Positions 7,982-16,770 of a stretch of DNA of 60,786 nucleotides are shown piece by piece; the first letter of the stretch is position 1; each line of letters begins with the position of its first letter. The notes beneath the pieces were generated by a model. The model saw only the letters and a list, made by a program, of their open reading frames with translations. It was not told the origin of the DNA and searched no databases. The position numbers and the translations under genes are program-made. The stretch is taken from positions 67,728 to 128,513 of the forward strand of contig JAFKKG010000030.1 of the NCBI GenBank assembly GCA_017305715.1, read 5' to 3'. The DNA is from Hyphomicrobiales bacterium. GTDB taxonomy: Bacteria > Pseudomonadota > Alphaproteobacteria > Rhizobiales > Xanthobacteraceae.

Positions 7982-9217
7982 ATGTTGCGGGTTTTGATCT
8001 CGGGAGCGGGGATCGGCGGGCTGACGGCGGCGCTGCATCTGGCGCGCCGCGGCTTCGAGGTCGAGGTTTTCGAGGCGGCGCCTGAAATCCGTGAGCTCGG
8101 GCTCGGCATCAACATTCAGCCGCACGGGGTGCGCGAGCTCGTGGCGATCGGCCTCGAAGATGCGATTGCCCGTGGATCCTGTGCGGTCGCCAAGCTTGCC
8201 TATTTCAACAAGCACGGTCAGGAGATCTGGCACGAGCCGCGCGGTCGCGACGCGGGTTATCGCTATCAGCAGGCGGCCATCAACCGCGGCCGCTTGCAGG
8301 GAATGCTGCTGGAGGCTGCATCGGCGGCGTTGGGGGGCGATCGCATCCATGCCGGACATCGGCTGGAGCGTTTCGAGCAGTCGGACAATCAAGTCATTTT
8401 GCATTTCGCGGCCGGCCCGGATGGCCAGCGGCCTGCACCACGTCGCGGCGACATTCTCGTCGGTGCCGACGGCATCCACTCGGTTGTGCGCAAGAGCTTC
8501 TATCCGAACGAAGGCCTGCCGAAGTTCGGCGGGCAGATCATGTGGCGCGGCATTTCACGGGTTCGTCCCTTCTTCGACGGTCGGACGATGATCATGGCCG
8601 GGCATCGCGACAAGAAAGTCGTGGTCTACCCGGTCGATGCCGGCGTCGGCGATGACGGACTCATCAACGTGAATTGGGTGGCTGAAGACACCATTACCGA
8701 CAGCATGCCGCCGCGCGAGGACTGGAATCGGGAGGCGTCCGTGCCCGGCGTGGCGGCCCGGTTCGTCGACTGGCGCTTTCCCTGGCTGGATGTTCCCGCG
8801 GTGCTCGCGGCCGCGCCCACCTGCTACGAGTTTCCCAAGGTCGATCGCGACCCCGTAGCGCAATGGAGCTTTGGAAGGGTCACCCTTCTGGGTGATGCGG
8901 CCCATCCGATGCATCCGGCAGGCTCCAATGGCGCCACGCAAGCCATTATCGATGCGCCGGCGCTGGCGGACAGCCTGGTTGCAGACAGTGATCCGGTGGC
9001 GGCGCTGCGTACATATCAAGACAAGCGGCTTCCCGTCCTTGCCGAACTGGTGCGCATCAATCGCGAGAAGATGGGGCCGGAGTCGGTCATGATCCTCGCC
9101 GAACAGCGTGCGCCGAATGGTTTCACCAACGTGCTCGATGTGCTGACACAGGAGGAACTGGACAGCGCGTCGAACGCATACAAGACCGCAGTAGGGGCCG
9201 AGCGCGCCAGGGGATAA
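7982..9217 (+). CDS. FAD-dependent aromatic monooxygenase (group A flavoprotein hydroxylase)
   Basis: This protein of 411 residues resembles salicylate hydroxylase/PhzS-like single-component flavin monooxygenases, which use NAD(P)H and oxygen to hydroxylate an activated ring. A Rossmann GAGIGG motif is at residues 8-13, and the second FAD motif GDAAHPMHPAG is near 303-313. An internal VGADGIHSVVR segment is the family's DG motif. The ATG at 7982 was chosen because the Rossmann strand starts directly after it; upstream in-frame sequence is unlike the family. It is flanked by the RraA and RidA-like genes and follows an operator-like element. The substrate is not evident. Confidence 0.9.
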   Translation: MLRVLISGAGIGGLTAALHLARRGFEVEVFEAAPEIRELGLGINIQPHGVRELVAIGLEDAIARGSCAVAKLAYFNKHGQEIWHEPRGRDAGYRYQQAAINRGRLQGMLLEAASAALGGDRIHAGHRLERFEQSDNQVILHFAAGPDGQRPAPRRGDILVGADGIHSVVRKSFYPNEGLPKFGGQIMWRGISRVRPFFDGRTMIMAGHRDKKVVVYPVDAGVGDDGLINVNWVAEDTITDSMPPREDWNREASVPGVAARFVDWRFPWLDVPAVLAAAPTCYEFPKVDRDPVAQWSFGRVTLLGDAAHPMHPAGSNGATQAIIDAPALADSLVADSDPVAALRTYQDKRLPVLAELVRINREKMGPESVMILAEQRAPNGFTNVLDVLTQEELDSASNAYKTAVGAERARG

Positions 9218-9265
9218 AGCGCGTCGACCGGATGGCTATCGTCTTTCAATAAAGGGGGCTCAACG

Positions 9266-9820
9266 ATGCAAGTGAATAAACTGTTCCGGAACGCAATTCT
9301 GGTTTTGGCCGCGCTGGGGTTCAGCCACGGCGCCAGCGCCGGCGAGGCTGAGAATCGCCTCAAGCCCCTGCTCGAGAAGCTGGGCTATGCCGAAGGCAAG
9401 CTGCCGGTCCCGAAGCCGGCGATGGGCAACTACGTCGATGCCATCCCGGTCGGCAAAATCCTGTATCTGTCGAGCGCCGGGCCGCAGACGCCGGCCGGCG
9501 ACTTCGTCAAGGGCCGCGTGCCCGATCAGGTCAACATGGAGGCTGCGGAAACCGCCGTTCAACTCGCTTGCGTACGCCAGCTTGCGCGTATCAAGGTCGC
9601 GGTCGGCGACCTCGATCAAGTCAAGCGCATCGTCTTTCTTCGCGTCAAGGTTCGCACGGTGGAGGGCTTCAACGATCTGACCAAGCTCTCGGACGGCTGT
9701 TCAGCGATGCTGGTGACGGCGTTTGGCGAGGCCGGAAAGCATACGAGAACCGGCGAGGGATATGTCGCGCTGCCCTTTGGTCTCACGTCCGAAATCGAAA
9801 TGACGGTGGAACTGAAGTAA
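9266..9820 (+). CDS. RidA/YjgF-family protein with signal peptide
   Basis: The first 25 residues form an export signal (basic start, hydrophobic LVLAALGF core, ASA-type cleavage site), so the mature RidA-fold domain of about 158 residues should be periplasmic. RidA proteins are normally cytosolic enamine/imine deaminases. At the place of the catalytic arginine (usually RLP) this protein reads ALP, so imine hydrolysis is doubtful. It is followed after 31 bases by the Liv substrate-binding protein gene and may act with uptake or in periplasmic processing. The start is supported by a GGGGG stretch upstream. Confidence 0.85.
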   Translation: MQVNKLFRNAILVLAALGFSHGASAGEAENRLKPLLEKLGYAEGKLPVPKPAMGNYVDAIPVGKILYLSSAGPQTPAGDFVKGRVPDQVNMEAAETAVQLACVRQLARIKVAVGDLDQVKRIVFLRVKVRTVEGFNDLTKLSDGCSAMLVTAFGEAGKHTRTGEGYVALPFGLTSEIEMTVELK

Positions 9821-9851
9821 TCGAAGGTCAAAGGCACTTCTGAGGAGACAG

Positions 9852-11012
9852 ATGATGGTCAGCATCAAGCGCCGGCTTCTATTTATCGCGGCAGCAATCT
9901 TCGCATCTCATGCTCTGCCCGCCGCGGCCCAGGACAAGACGCCGGTCAAGATCGGCTTTCATGCGGGCCTCACCGGGCCCGCCGCCGCCGACGGCCTCTC
10001 GGCGGAGATCGCGGTCAAGCTCGCCGTCGAAGAGGCGAACAAGGCCGGCGGCATCAATGGGCGGCCGATCGAACTTGTCGTCTATGATGACCAAGGCAAG
10101 CCGGACCAGGCGGTTCCCGTCGCAAACAAGCTGATCGGCGACAAGGTTGTCGCCGTCATCTCGGCCGGTTTTTCCGCGCCGACCAAGGCTGCGGCGCCGG
10201 TATTTCAGGAAGCCCACATTCCGTACGTCGTTGCCATCGCGCTGCAGCCGGACATCACGAAGTCCGGCGATTACGTCTTCCGCGTCGGCAGCATGGGTGA
10301 AGTGGAAGGACGTGCCGGTGCCAAGCTGATCGGCGACGTACTGAAGGCGAAGTCCATCGTTCTGCTCACCATCAAAACCGATTTCGGCAAGACGGTTGCT
10401 GCCGGCCTCAAAGGCGCGGCGGACAAGTTCAGTTTCAAGGTCGTCAAGGAGTACGAGTACTCGCCCGGGGACCGTCAGTTCGGCCCGATGATCGCGAGCA
10501 TCAAGGAAGACAAGCCCGATCTGATCTATGCTTCGGGCTTTTATTTCACCGGCGGGCCGTTGCTCAGTCAGATCCGTGCAGCCGGCATCAACGTGCCTTT
10601 CGTCGGTGCGCAGTCTTACAGCTCCAGCAAATTCATCGAAATCGCGGGCGCCGCGTCGGATGGAGCCATCATCACCAACGTGATCGACTGGTCCGGGAAG
10701 ACTCCTCAGGAGAAGGCATTTTTCGAGGCCTTCGAGAAGAAGGCGGGCTTCCGTCCGGAGGCCGCGGGCTCCCAGGCCTATGCGAGTGCCGAGGTGCTGA
10801 TTGCCGGGTTGCGGGCTGCCAAGAGCATCGATTCCGTCGCCATTCGCACGGCGCTGGCGGCGACCAAGATGCACACGGTCGTCGGAGATCTCAGCTTCAA
10901 CAGCCTGCACGAGGTGCAGCGCTCATTCCCGGTGAGCATCGTCAAGGACGGCAAGTGGCAGTCCCATGGCGTGATCGAGGACCCGGTCCTGCTCGCGCCG
11001 CCGACGCAATAG
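9852..11012 (+). CDS. Liv-type ABC transporter substrate-binding protein (Peripla_BP_6)
   Basis: This periplasmic receptor of 386 residues belongs to the branched-chain amino acid/aromatic acid binding-protein group. It has a signal peptide (about residues 1-26, ending PAAAQ) and the family opening KIGFHAGLTGPAAADG, then EEANKAGGINGRPIEL. It directly precedes the two permease and two ATPase genes, so the importer is complete. In this group many receptors bind aromatic or heteroaromatic acids rather than amino acids, and the surrounding hydroxylases suggest that here. GAGGAG lies upstream of the ATG pair at 9852/9855. Confidence 0.93.
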   Translation: MMVSIKRRLLFIAAAIFASHALPAAAQDKTPVKIGFHAGLTGPAAADGLSAEIAVKLAVEEANKAGGINGRPIELVVYDDQGKPDQAVPVANKLIGDKVVAVISAGFSAPTKAAAPVFQEAHIPYVVAIALQPDITKSGDYVFRVGSMGEVEGRAGAKLIGDVLKAKSIVLLTIKTDFGKTVAAGLKGAADKFSFKVVKEYEYSPGDRQFGPMIASIKEDKPDLIYASGFYFTGGPLLSQIRAAGINVPFVGAQSYSSSKFIEIAGAASDGAIITNVIDWSGKTPQEKAFFEAFEKKAGFRPEAAGSQAYASAEVLIAGLRAAKSIDSVAIRTALAATKMHTVVGDLSFNSLHEVQRSFPVSIVKDGKWQSHGVIEDPVLLAPPTQ

Positions 11013-11044
11013 CGATCCCAAGGCGGGGACCTTCGTAGCTCATC

Positions 11045-11911
11045 ATGAAACTGATCTGGGAGTTGGCATTACAGGGCTTGCTGAATGGCTGCATCTACGC
11101 CTTGATCGCGGTAGGCCTTGTGATGGTCTACGGCCTCTTGCGGGTGCTTCACATTGCGCATGCGGGTCTCTTTACGCTCGGTGCCTATGTTTCGCTGGTC
11201 GTCACCAATGCCACCGGCAGCCTTGCACTGGCTCTGGCCTGCTCGGTCATCACCGTCGGACTGAGCGGGATCGCCATCTATCGGTTCTGTTACGAGCCGA
11301 TCCTGAGCCGGCCTCCCTATGTTGTCCTGATCGTCTCGATCGGTCTCTTCATCATGATGGAAGAGATCTTTCGGATCGTGTTCGGCCCCTACGGGCTGTC
11401 CTATCTCAAGCCGCCGTTGCAGGAGCGATTCACTATCCTGGGCACCGGGATAACGGCTGCCGAACTCTCGGTCGTCCTGATCACGATCGTGCTGTTTGCG
11501 ACGCTCGATGCTTTCAACCGGTTCACCCGTATCGGCATAGCCTCCCGAGCCACCGTGTCCGATCCGCAAATGGCCTCTTCCTTCGGGGTCGATATCCGGC
11601 TGATCCGGGACATGACCTTCTTCATCGGTTCGGCCTTCGCGGCGGTGGCCGGAACGATGGTCGGCGTGCTGAATAATTTGGTGGAACCAACGATGGGGAG
11701 CGTGCCGAGCTACAAGGCGCTGGCCATCATCGTCCTGGGTGGCATGGGCAGTATCAGGGGCGCGTTGGCAAGCGCGCTGTTCCTTGGCCTGATCGAGGCG
11801 TTTGGCACGACATATCTTGGAACGCTGCTCGATCGCGACGCCATTGCGTTTACCGTGCTGCTTGTGGTGCTGATGTTGCGGCCCGCCGGCCTGACCGGGA
11901 AGAAAACATGA
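11045..11911 (+). CDS. livH: Liv-type ABC transporter inner-membrane permease (LivH family)
   Basis: This hydrophobic protein of 288 residues has about eight membrane segments. It starts with the family signature LLNGCIYALIAVGLVMVYGLLRVLHIAHAG-like text and contains the conserved ALAIIVLGGMGSIRGA cytoplasmic loop that docks the ATPase. It overlaps the second permease by 4 bases (ATGA). It forms one half of the channel for the substrate bound by the protein at 9852-11012. Confidence 0.93.
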   Translation: MKLIWELALQGLLNGCIYALIAVGLVMVYGLLRVLHIAHAGLFTLGAYVSLVVTNATGSLALALACSVITVGLSGIAIYRFCYEPILSRPPYVVLIVSIGLFIMMEEIFRIVFGPYGLSYLKPPLQERFTILGTGITAAELSVVLITIVLFATLDAFNRFTRIGIASRATVSDPQMASSFGVDIRLIRDMTFFIGSAFAAVAGTMVGVLNNLVEPTMGSVPSYKALAIIVLGGMGSIRGALASALFLGLIEAFGTTYLGTLLDRDAIAFTVLLVVLMLRPAGLTGKKT

Positions 11912-12759
11912 GCGCGTACGTTCTCTCGATCGTGTCGCTGGTTGGGATCAACATCATCCTGGCGCTCGGCCTGCACCTGATCTCCGGCCTTTGCGGCCAG
12001 GTGAGCCTCGGTCATGCGGCGTTTTACGGGGTGGGCGCCTACACCACCGCCTTGCTGGCCAAGGCTGGATACCCGATCGGGCTCACGCTCCCGGCCGCCA
12101 TGGCGGCCGCGGCTGTCGCGGGCTTTGTCGTCGGCCTATGCAGCCTGCGGGTCCGGGAGGATTTCCTCGCGATTGCGACCATGGCCGCGGGTTTCATTTT
12201 CCTCGGCGTCGTCAAGCAGAACGAAGCGCTGGGCGGCGAGATCGGCATTAGCGGGATCGCGATGCCGTCATTCGGACGGGACGGTTTTGTCGCCCTCGAG
12301 CTAGGGGTGACCGTGCTCGTCATTTTGTTCTGCCTGCATGTTCGACGAAGCTGGCTGGGCTTTGGTTTTTCGGCCGTGGCCGACGACGATGTCGCGGCAC
12401 AGATGGTCGGCGTCGACAACCGGGCCTACAAACTGACGGCATTCTGCATCGGGACCGCGCTGGCGGGACTGGCAGGCGGCTTTCTGGCCTATTACCTGCG
12501 CGGCGTCAGCCCTGATGCTTTTGGATTTACGGCCTCGATCTCGGTGTTGTGCATGGTGGTGCTCGGCGGAATGCAATCGATCGCCGGCTGCATTATCGCA
12601 ACAACGATCCTGACGTTAATGCCCGAAGTGCTGCGGTTTGCGGACAATTACAAGCTCCTGATTTTCGGGGCATTGCTGTTCCTCACCATGCGGTTCCTGC
12701 CCGACGGTCTCGGCGGCCTGTTCGCCCTGGCCAGGCGCAAGGAGGCCGGCCCGTCATGA
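11908..12759 (+). CDS. livM: Liv-type ABC transporter inner-membrane permease (LivM family)
   Basis: This second channel subunit has 283 residues and multiple membrane helices. It carries the LivM opening SGLCGQVSLGHAAFYGVGAY near residue 28 and the ATPase-docking loop VVLGGMQSIAGCI near residue 210. Start and stop overlap both neighbours by 4 bases, so it is translationally coupled to livH and livG. Confidence 0.93.
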   Translation: MSAYVLSIVSLVGINIILALGLHLISGLCGQVSLGHAAFYGVGAYTTALLAKAGYPIGLTLPAAMAAAAVAGFVVGLCSLRVREDFLAIATMAAGFIFLGVVKQNEALGGEIGISGIAMPSFGRDGFVALELGVTVLVILFCLHVRRSWLGFGFSAVADDDVAAQMVGVDNRAYKLTAFCIGTALAGLAGGFLAYYLRGVSPDAFGFTASISVLCMVVLGGMQSIAGCIIATTILTLMPEVLRFADNYKLLIFGALLFLTMRFLPDGLGGLFALARRKEAGPS

Positions 12760-13538
12760 TGGACCCCAAACAACCGCGTCCCGCGCTCGAGGTCAGGGAT
12801 ATCGCCGTGCAGTTCGGCGGCATTCGGGCGATCGATCATGTGTCTTTCGCCGTCGGCAAGGGAGACCTCGTCGGATTGATTGGGCCCAACGGGGCGGGCA
12901 AGACTACCATGCTGCGTGTCGTCTCCGGGCAGGTTCGGCCGCAAGTCGGGCAGGTTCTTCTCGACGGCCGCGACATGCGCGGCTTCCGGGTGGCGCAGCG
13001 GGCGCGGACGGGCCTTGGCATGTCCAATCAGATCGTTCGTCCATTTCGCCATCTCACGCTGCTCGACAATGTAGCGCTTGCCGCCGGGCACGATCGCACG
13101 TCGTCGCCATGGGTTGCGATCGGGAGCGTCAGTCGCAAGCGGCAGCGCGCTGCCGCGATGGAACTGCTTGCGCTTGTCGGGATTGCTTCGGTGGCGCATG
13201 CCGACCCGCGCTCGCAGCCACTCGGCGTCCTCAAGCGCCTTGAAGTGGCACGCGCGCTTGCGATGAAGCCGGTCGTATTGCTGCTCGATGAGCCGTTGGC
13301 CGGCCTCAACCAGGCGGAGGCCGGAAAGCTCGCCGACACGATCCTCGAGCTGAATGCAAGCGGCGTCACGATCGTGCTGATCGAGCACAATCTTGCGGAA
13401 GCCCAGCGAATCTGCCGGCGATTTCTGGTTCTCGACAACGGACGGAAGATCGCAGACGGTCCGGTCGCCGCCGTCATGGCCGACGATGCGGTGATTACGG
13501 CCTATCTGGGTGAGGGGTGGCGAAATGCTACACGTTGA
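12756..13538 (+). CDS. livG: Liv-type ABC transporter ATPase (LivG family)
   Basis: This ATPase of 260 residues has a Walker A GPNGAGKT at about residues 45-52 and a Walker B VLLLDEPLAGL near 173. The signature region reads PLGVLKRLEVARAL instead of the usual YGxQRRLEIARAL, an atypical C-loop that may still work with its LivF partner. The ATG pair at 12756/12759 overlaps the livM stop by 4 bases. Upstream in-frame sequence belongs to livM read in another frame, so the short start is preferred. Confidence 0.92.
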   Translation: MMDPKQPRPALEVRDIAVQFGGIRAIDHVSFAVGKGDLVGLIGPNGAGKTTMLRVVSGQVRPQVGQVLLDGRDMRGFRVAQRARTGLGMSNQIVRPFRHLTLLDNVALAAGHDRTSSPWVAIGSVSRKRQRAAAMELLALVGIASVAHADPRSQPLGVLKRLEVARALAMKPVVLLLDEPLAGLNQAEAGKLADTILELNASGVTIVLIEHNLAEAQRICRRFLVLDNGRKIADGPVAAVMADDAVITAYLGEGWRNATR

Positions 13539-14235
13539 AAACCTCGTCTGTCGCTACGGCAAGATCGAGGCCGTGAGTGGAATCAGCCTCGATGTGGGCG
13601 AGGGTCAGATCGTTGCGCTCGTCGGCGCCAACGGCGCGGGGAAATCCTCCACGATTCAAAGCATCGCCGGTCATGTGCTGGGGGCGGAAGGCCGCATTAC
13701 CCTGGCGGGCGAGGACATCACCGCGTTGCCGCCGCGCGAGCGCGTCCGCAAGGGCGTTGCGATTGCACCCGAAGGCCGACGGCTGTTTCGCGACCTGACG
13801 GTGCATGAGAACCTGTCGATGGGCGGCTTCTGTCGTCCCCGTGAGCGGGAGGCGGCGAACTTGAAGCGGGTGCTCGACCTGTTTCCGCGATTGGCCGAGC
13901 GCATTCATTCCCGCGCCGAGAACCTCTCCGGGGGAGAGCAGCAGATGGTCACGATCGGGCGGGCGATGATGTCGGAGCCACGGCTTCTCCTGATCGATGA
14001 ACTATCGCTGGGCTTGATGCCAAAAAACGTCGACCTTTGTTACGAAGCGATCTTGCGCCTCAAACGAGAGGGCCTTTCGATTCTGGTGGTCGAACAGAAT
14101 ACGACCAAGGCGCTTCAGGTTGCCGACCACGCCTATGTTCTCAGTTCAGGGCGCCTTATCTGGAAGGGCACTGCAGCCGAAGCCCGCGACGATCCTTCGG
14201 TCATCCAGGCGTATATTGGTTCGAGCGCCCATTGA
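13525..14235 (+). CDS. livF: Liv-type ABC transporter ATPase (LivF family)
   Basis: This ATPase of 236 residues has Walker A GANGAGKS near residue 34, a full LSGGEQQM signature near 133 and a Walker B LLLIDELSLGL just after. The ATG at 13525 follows GAGGGGTGG and overlaps livG by 14 bases. It ends the importer operon and converges with the small minus-strand gene at 14307-14537. Confidence 0.93.
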   Translation: MLHVENLVCRYGKIEAVSGISLDVGEGQIVALVGANGAGKSSTIQSIAGHVLGAEGRITLAGEDITALPPRERVRKGVAIAPEGRRLFRDLTVHENLSMGGFCRPREREAANLKRVLDLFPRLAERIHSRAENLSGGEQQMVTIGRAMMSEPRLLLIDELSLGLMPKNVDLCYEAILRLKREGLSILVVEQNTTKALQVADHAYVLSSGRLIWKGTAAEARDDPSVIQAYIGSSAH

Positions 14236-14306
14236 TCGCTGCCTGGACTGGAACCCGCCCTTTCCGCAAAGCCGTCGGGAAGATCAGCCGGCCGGCGATA
14301 TGGGCC

Positions 14307-14537
14307 TCAAAGCTGGCCGCTGCGATTGGATACCAGTCGGATATGCGTCACGTGATCGGATGCAGAAAGCGCCGCCTGCGCCGCCTGGATCAGCTTTTGC
14401 ACGCTTGCGGCAACATAGTCGGGATGGCGAGGGTTGAGGTGCAGGTCCGTCTCGATGATTGCGACCTCGGTTGTCCCTTCGGGGCCAACCTCGACCGAGA
14501 ACGAAGTCAAAGAGACATGCGGATGTTTGAACGGCAA
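14307..14537 (-). CDS. Small conserved-looking hypothetical protein
   Basis: This frame of 76 residues starts at a TTG (14535-14537) preceded by AGGGAGAG. Its composition is natural, with a predicted short beta stretch (TSFSVEVG, TEVAIIETDL) and an amphipathic helix (VQKLIQAAQAAL). It does not match a family I recognise. It follows the small membrane protein gene by 11 bases on the same strand. The alternative reading, a frame starting further upstream, overlaps the membrane protein and is less likely. Confidence 0.5.
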   Translation of the reverse strand: MPFKHPHVSLTSFSVEVGPEGTTEVAIIETDLHLNPRHPDYVAASVQKLIQAAQAALSASDHVTHIRLVSNRSGQL

Positions 14538-14548
14538 TTGCTCTCTCC

Positions 14549-14809
14549 CTATGAAGTTCCACTCGGGCCCGCTATCCCGTCGTTGCACTGATTCAACGCC
14601 GACCGGTCCAGCGCTTCGGCCGCAAATCCTGCGACGTAGATCAATGCAAGGATCGTTGCGGAAATGGCGATGGTATCGGCATGCGAAGCGAAGAACCCGG
14701 CCCATCGCCGGAGCAGGGAGGGGCGCGGATATCGATACACCCGGCCCGCCGGCGTAATCACTTCAAACGCCTGAACCGCTCGCGGCCTTTCTGAGATCGG
14801 CAACATCAT
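14549..14809 (-). CDS. Small single-pass membrane protein
   Basis: This protein of 86 residues has one strong transmembrane segment (about residues 47-67, IAISATILALIYVAGFA) after a basic region with RYPRPSLLRRW. A near-perfect GGAGGAG ribosome site lies 3-5 bases before the ATG, which is the main support for the start even though the gene then overlaps the 3' end of the antiporter by 47 bases. It may be an accessory subunit of the antiporter. No family was recognised. Confidence 0.6.
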   Translation of the reverse strand: MMLPISERPRAVQAFEVITPAGRVYRYPRPSLLRRWAGFFASHADTIAISATILALIYVAGFAAEALDRSALNQCNDGIAGPSGTS

Positions 14810-16499
14810 GGCTCCTCCTGTCCAACTCTTCGATCATTGCATGCGCAATTTCCCGCTCGCCCATGATGACGATATCGGCGCCCAACGCCTTCAAATGATC
14901 GACTTCGGCGTCCGAATGCGCCCGTGCAATGATCCTGATGTCGGAATTTGCCGCGCGAGCCTGCTGGACGATCTGTCCCGCCTCGAATGCCTCGGGAATG
15001 GCAATGACCAGATTTCGGGCACCGACCGGGTTTGTGGCGTTGAGAACATCCGGCCGTGCGGCGTTCCCCACGATGACCTGCATGCCGCTCTGCTTGATCT
15101 CCTCCGGCATTGTGTCCGCAGCTTCCACTGTGAGGAACGGCAGGTTCCTCTGCTTCAGGGAGGCGCCGACGAGACTGCCGACGCGGCCATATCCCACGAG
15201 GATCGTATGATCGGTCAGCTTTGTGACCGGAATGGGAATTTGGACGGCTGTTGATGCGGCGAGCGAAGAAGATGTCCGCCGGATCTGGAGACGGTCCGTC
15301 AACCGGTCGACCATCCAGAAGATCAGCGGATTGAGCATGATGGAAAGGATCGCGCCCGCGAGAATCAGGTCTCGCCCGGCCTTGGGCAGGAGATTATGCG
15401 CGACGCCCAGTTCGGCGAGGATGAACGAGAACTCGCCGATCTGGGCAAGGCTCGCCGAGATCGTCAGCGCGGTGGAGATCGGGTGCCGGAACGCCAGCAC
15501 GATAACGAAAGCCGCCAGCGACTTGCCAACGATGATGACAAAGAGCGTCCCGATCAGCGGCAAGGGATCCCTGATCAGGCTGGCGGGATCGAACAGCATT
15601 CCGACGGAAACGAAGAACAGGACCGCAAAGGCGTCCCGCAGCGGCAGCGACTCTTCCGCCGCGCGCTGGCTGAGCGGCGATTCCCGGAGCATCATCCCCG
15701 CGAAGAAGGCGCCGAGCGCCAGCGAAACATCGAATAGTTTCGTCGACCCGAATGCGACGCCCAGCGCGATGGCGAGCACCGCGAGCCGAAACAACTCCCG
15801 CGAGCCCGTATGTGCGATGTAGTGCAGGATCCATGGGATCAGCCGGCGGCCCACGAGCAACATGAGCGCAACGAACAGGGCGATCTTGACCACCGTCACG
15901 AGCAGCACGCCGGCGATCCCGAGGCCAAGATCTGACGCAAACAGGCCGTGAGCCGGTGCCGGGGTCGAGCCCCCCTGGAGGCTCGCCAACGCGGGAACCA
16001 GGACGAGAGCCAGCACCATCGCCAGGTCTTCCACGATCAACCAGCCGACGGCGATTCGGCCGCGCTCCGTTTCCATCAAGCGGCGCTCTTGCATCGCGCG
16101 TAGCAGGACGACGGTGCTCGCAACCGACAGCGCCAGGCCAAACACGAGACCAGCGCCGATCGTCCAGCCCATGGCCACGGCCAGGCCGAGTCCCAGAAGG
16201 GTTGCAACCGCGATCTGGACGACGGCGCCAGGCACGGCAATCGCCTTCACCGAAAGCAAATCCTTGAGAGAAAAATGCAGGCCGACGCCGAACATCAGAA
16301 GAATGATGCCGAGTTCCGCCAATTCGTTTGCAAGGGGCTGGTCGGCGACGAAGCCGGGCGTGAAGGGGCCTGCGGCGACACCGGCGAGGAGATATCCAAC
16401 CAGCGGCTGAACGCCAAACCGCTGGGCGATCGTGCCAAAGATGAAGGCAAGACCAAGGCCAACGGCGATGGTCGCAATGAGAGGTGTTTCATGCAGCAT
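14763..16499 (-). CDS. CPA2-family K+/H+ antiporter with TrkA-N domain (YbaL/KefB-like)
   Basis: This is a monovalent cation:proton antiporter with about 12 membrane helices in residues 1-385, followed by a Rossmann TrkA-N domain that begins with HTILVGYGRVGS (about residue 435) and binds a nucleotide for gating. The whole protein is 578 residues from the ATG at 16499, where the text MLHETPLIATI matches the usual YbaL opening. Two earlier in-frame ATGs (16514, 16562) are possible. It is not related to the catabolic genes around it and likely has a housekeeping role in pH or potassium balance. Confidence 0.9.
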   Translation of the reverse strand: MLHETPLIATIAVGLGLAFIFGTIAQRFGVQPLVGYLLAGVAAGPFTPGFVADQPLANELAELGIILLMFGVGLHFSLKDLLSVKAIAVPGAVVQIAVATLLGLGLAVAMGWTIGAGLVFGLALSVASTVVLLRAMQERRLMETERGRIAVGWLIVEDLAMVLALVLVPALASLQGGSTPAPAHGLFASDLGLGIAGVLLVTVVKIALFVALMLLVGRRLIPWILHYIAHTGSRELFRLAVLAIALGVAFGSTKLFDVSLALGAFFAGMMLRESPLSQRAAEESLPLRDAFAVLFFVSVGMLFDPASLIRDPLPLIGTLFVIIVGKSLAAFVIVLAFRHPISTALTISASLAQIGEFSFILAELGVAHNLLPKAGRDLILAGAILSIMLNPLIFWMVDRLTDRLQIRRTSSSLAASTAVQIPIPVTKLTDHTILVGYGRVGSLVGASLKQRNLPFLTVEAADTMPEEIKQSGMQVIVGNAARPDVLNATNPVGARNLVIAIPEAFEAGQIVQQARAANSDIRIIARAHSDAEVDHLKALGADIVIMGEREIAHAMIEELDRRSHDVADLRKAASGSGV

Positions 16500-16770
16500 C
16501 AGGCTTCTTTGCATGCCCTCGCCGCTGATGCACCGCGACGAATTGAGGCGGCTATTCAGCAAGATTTGATGAGAAGCTCCGAGTCCGAGGGGGCGCGATT
16601 TGCGCCGGCGCCATGTTCGCGATTCTGACCAAACCCGGAGTTGGATAATTCAGACGATTCAAATACAGGCTGCTGGATTCGGGATCAATGCGTGCACCGG
16701 GAGCATCGGTTCGCCGAGGATGCGAAACCACAGAACAAATCAGGAATATTTCGTCGGGCTGTGCGTACCG

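Noticed and set aside
9879-10910. Minus-strand frame of 343 residues opposite the Liv receptor
   Set aside because: It is rich in Arg, Asp and Gly in the pattern of a shadow frame and lies wholly under a well-defined binding-protein gene.
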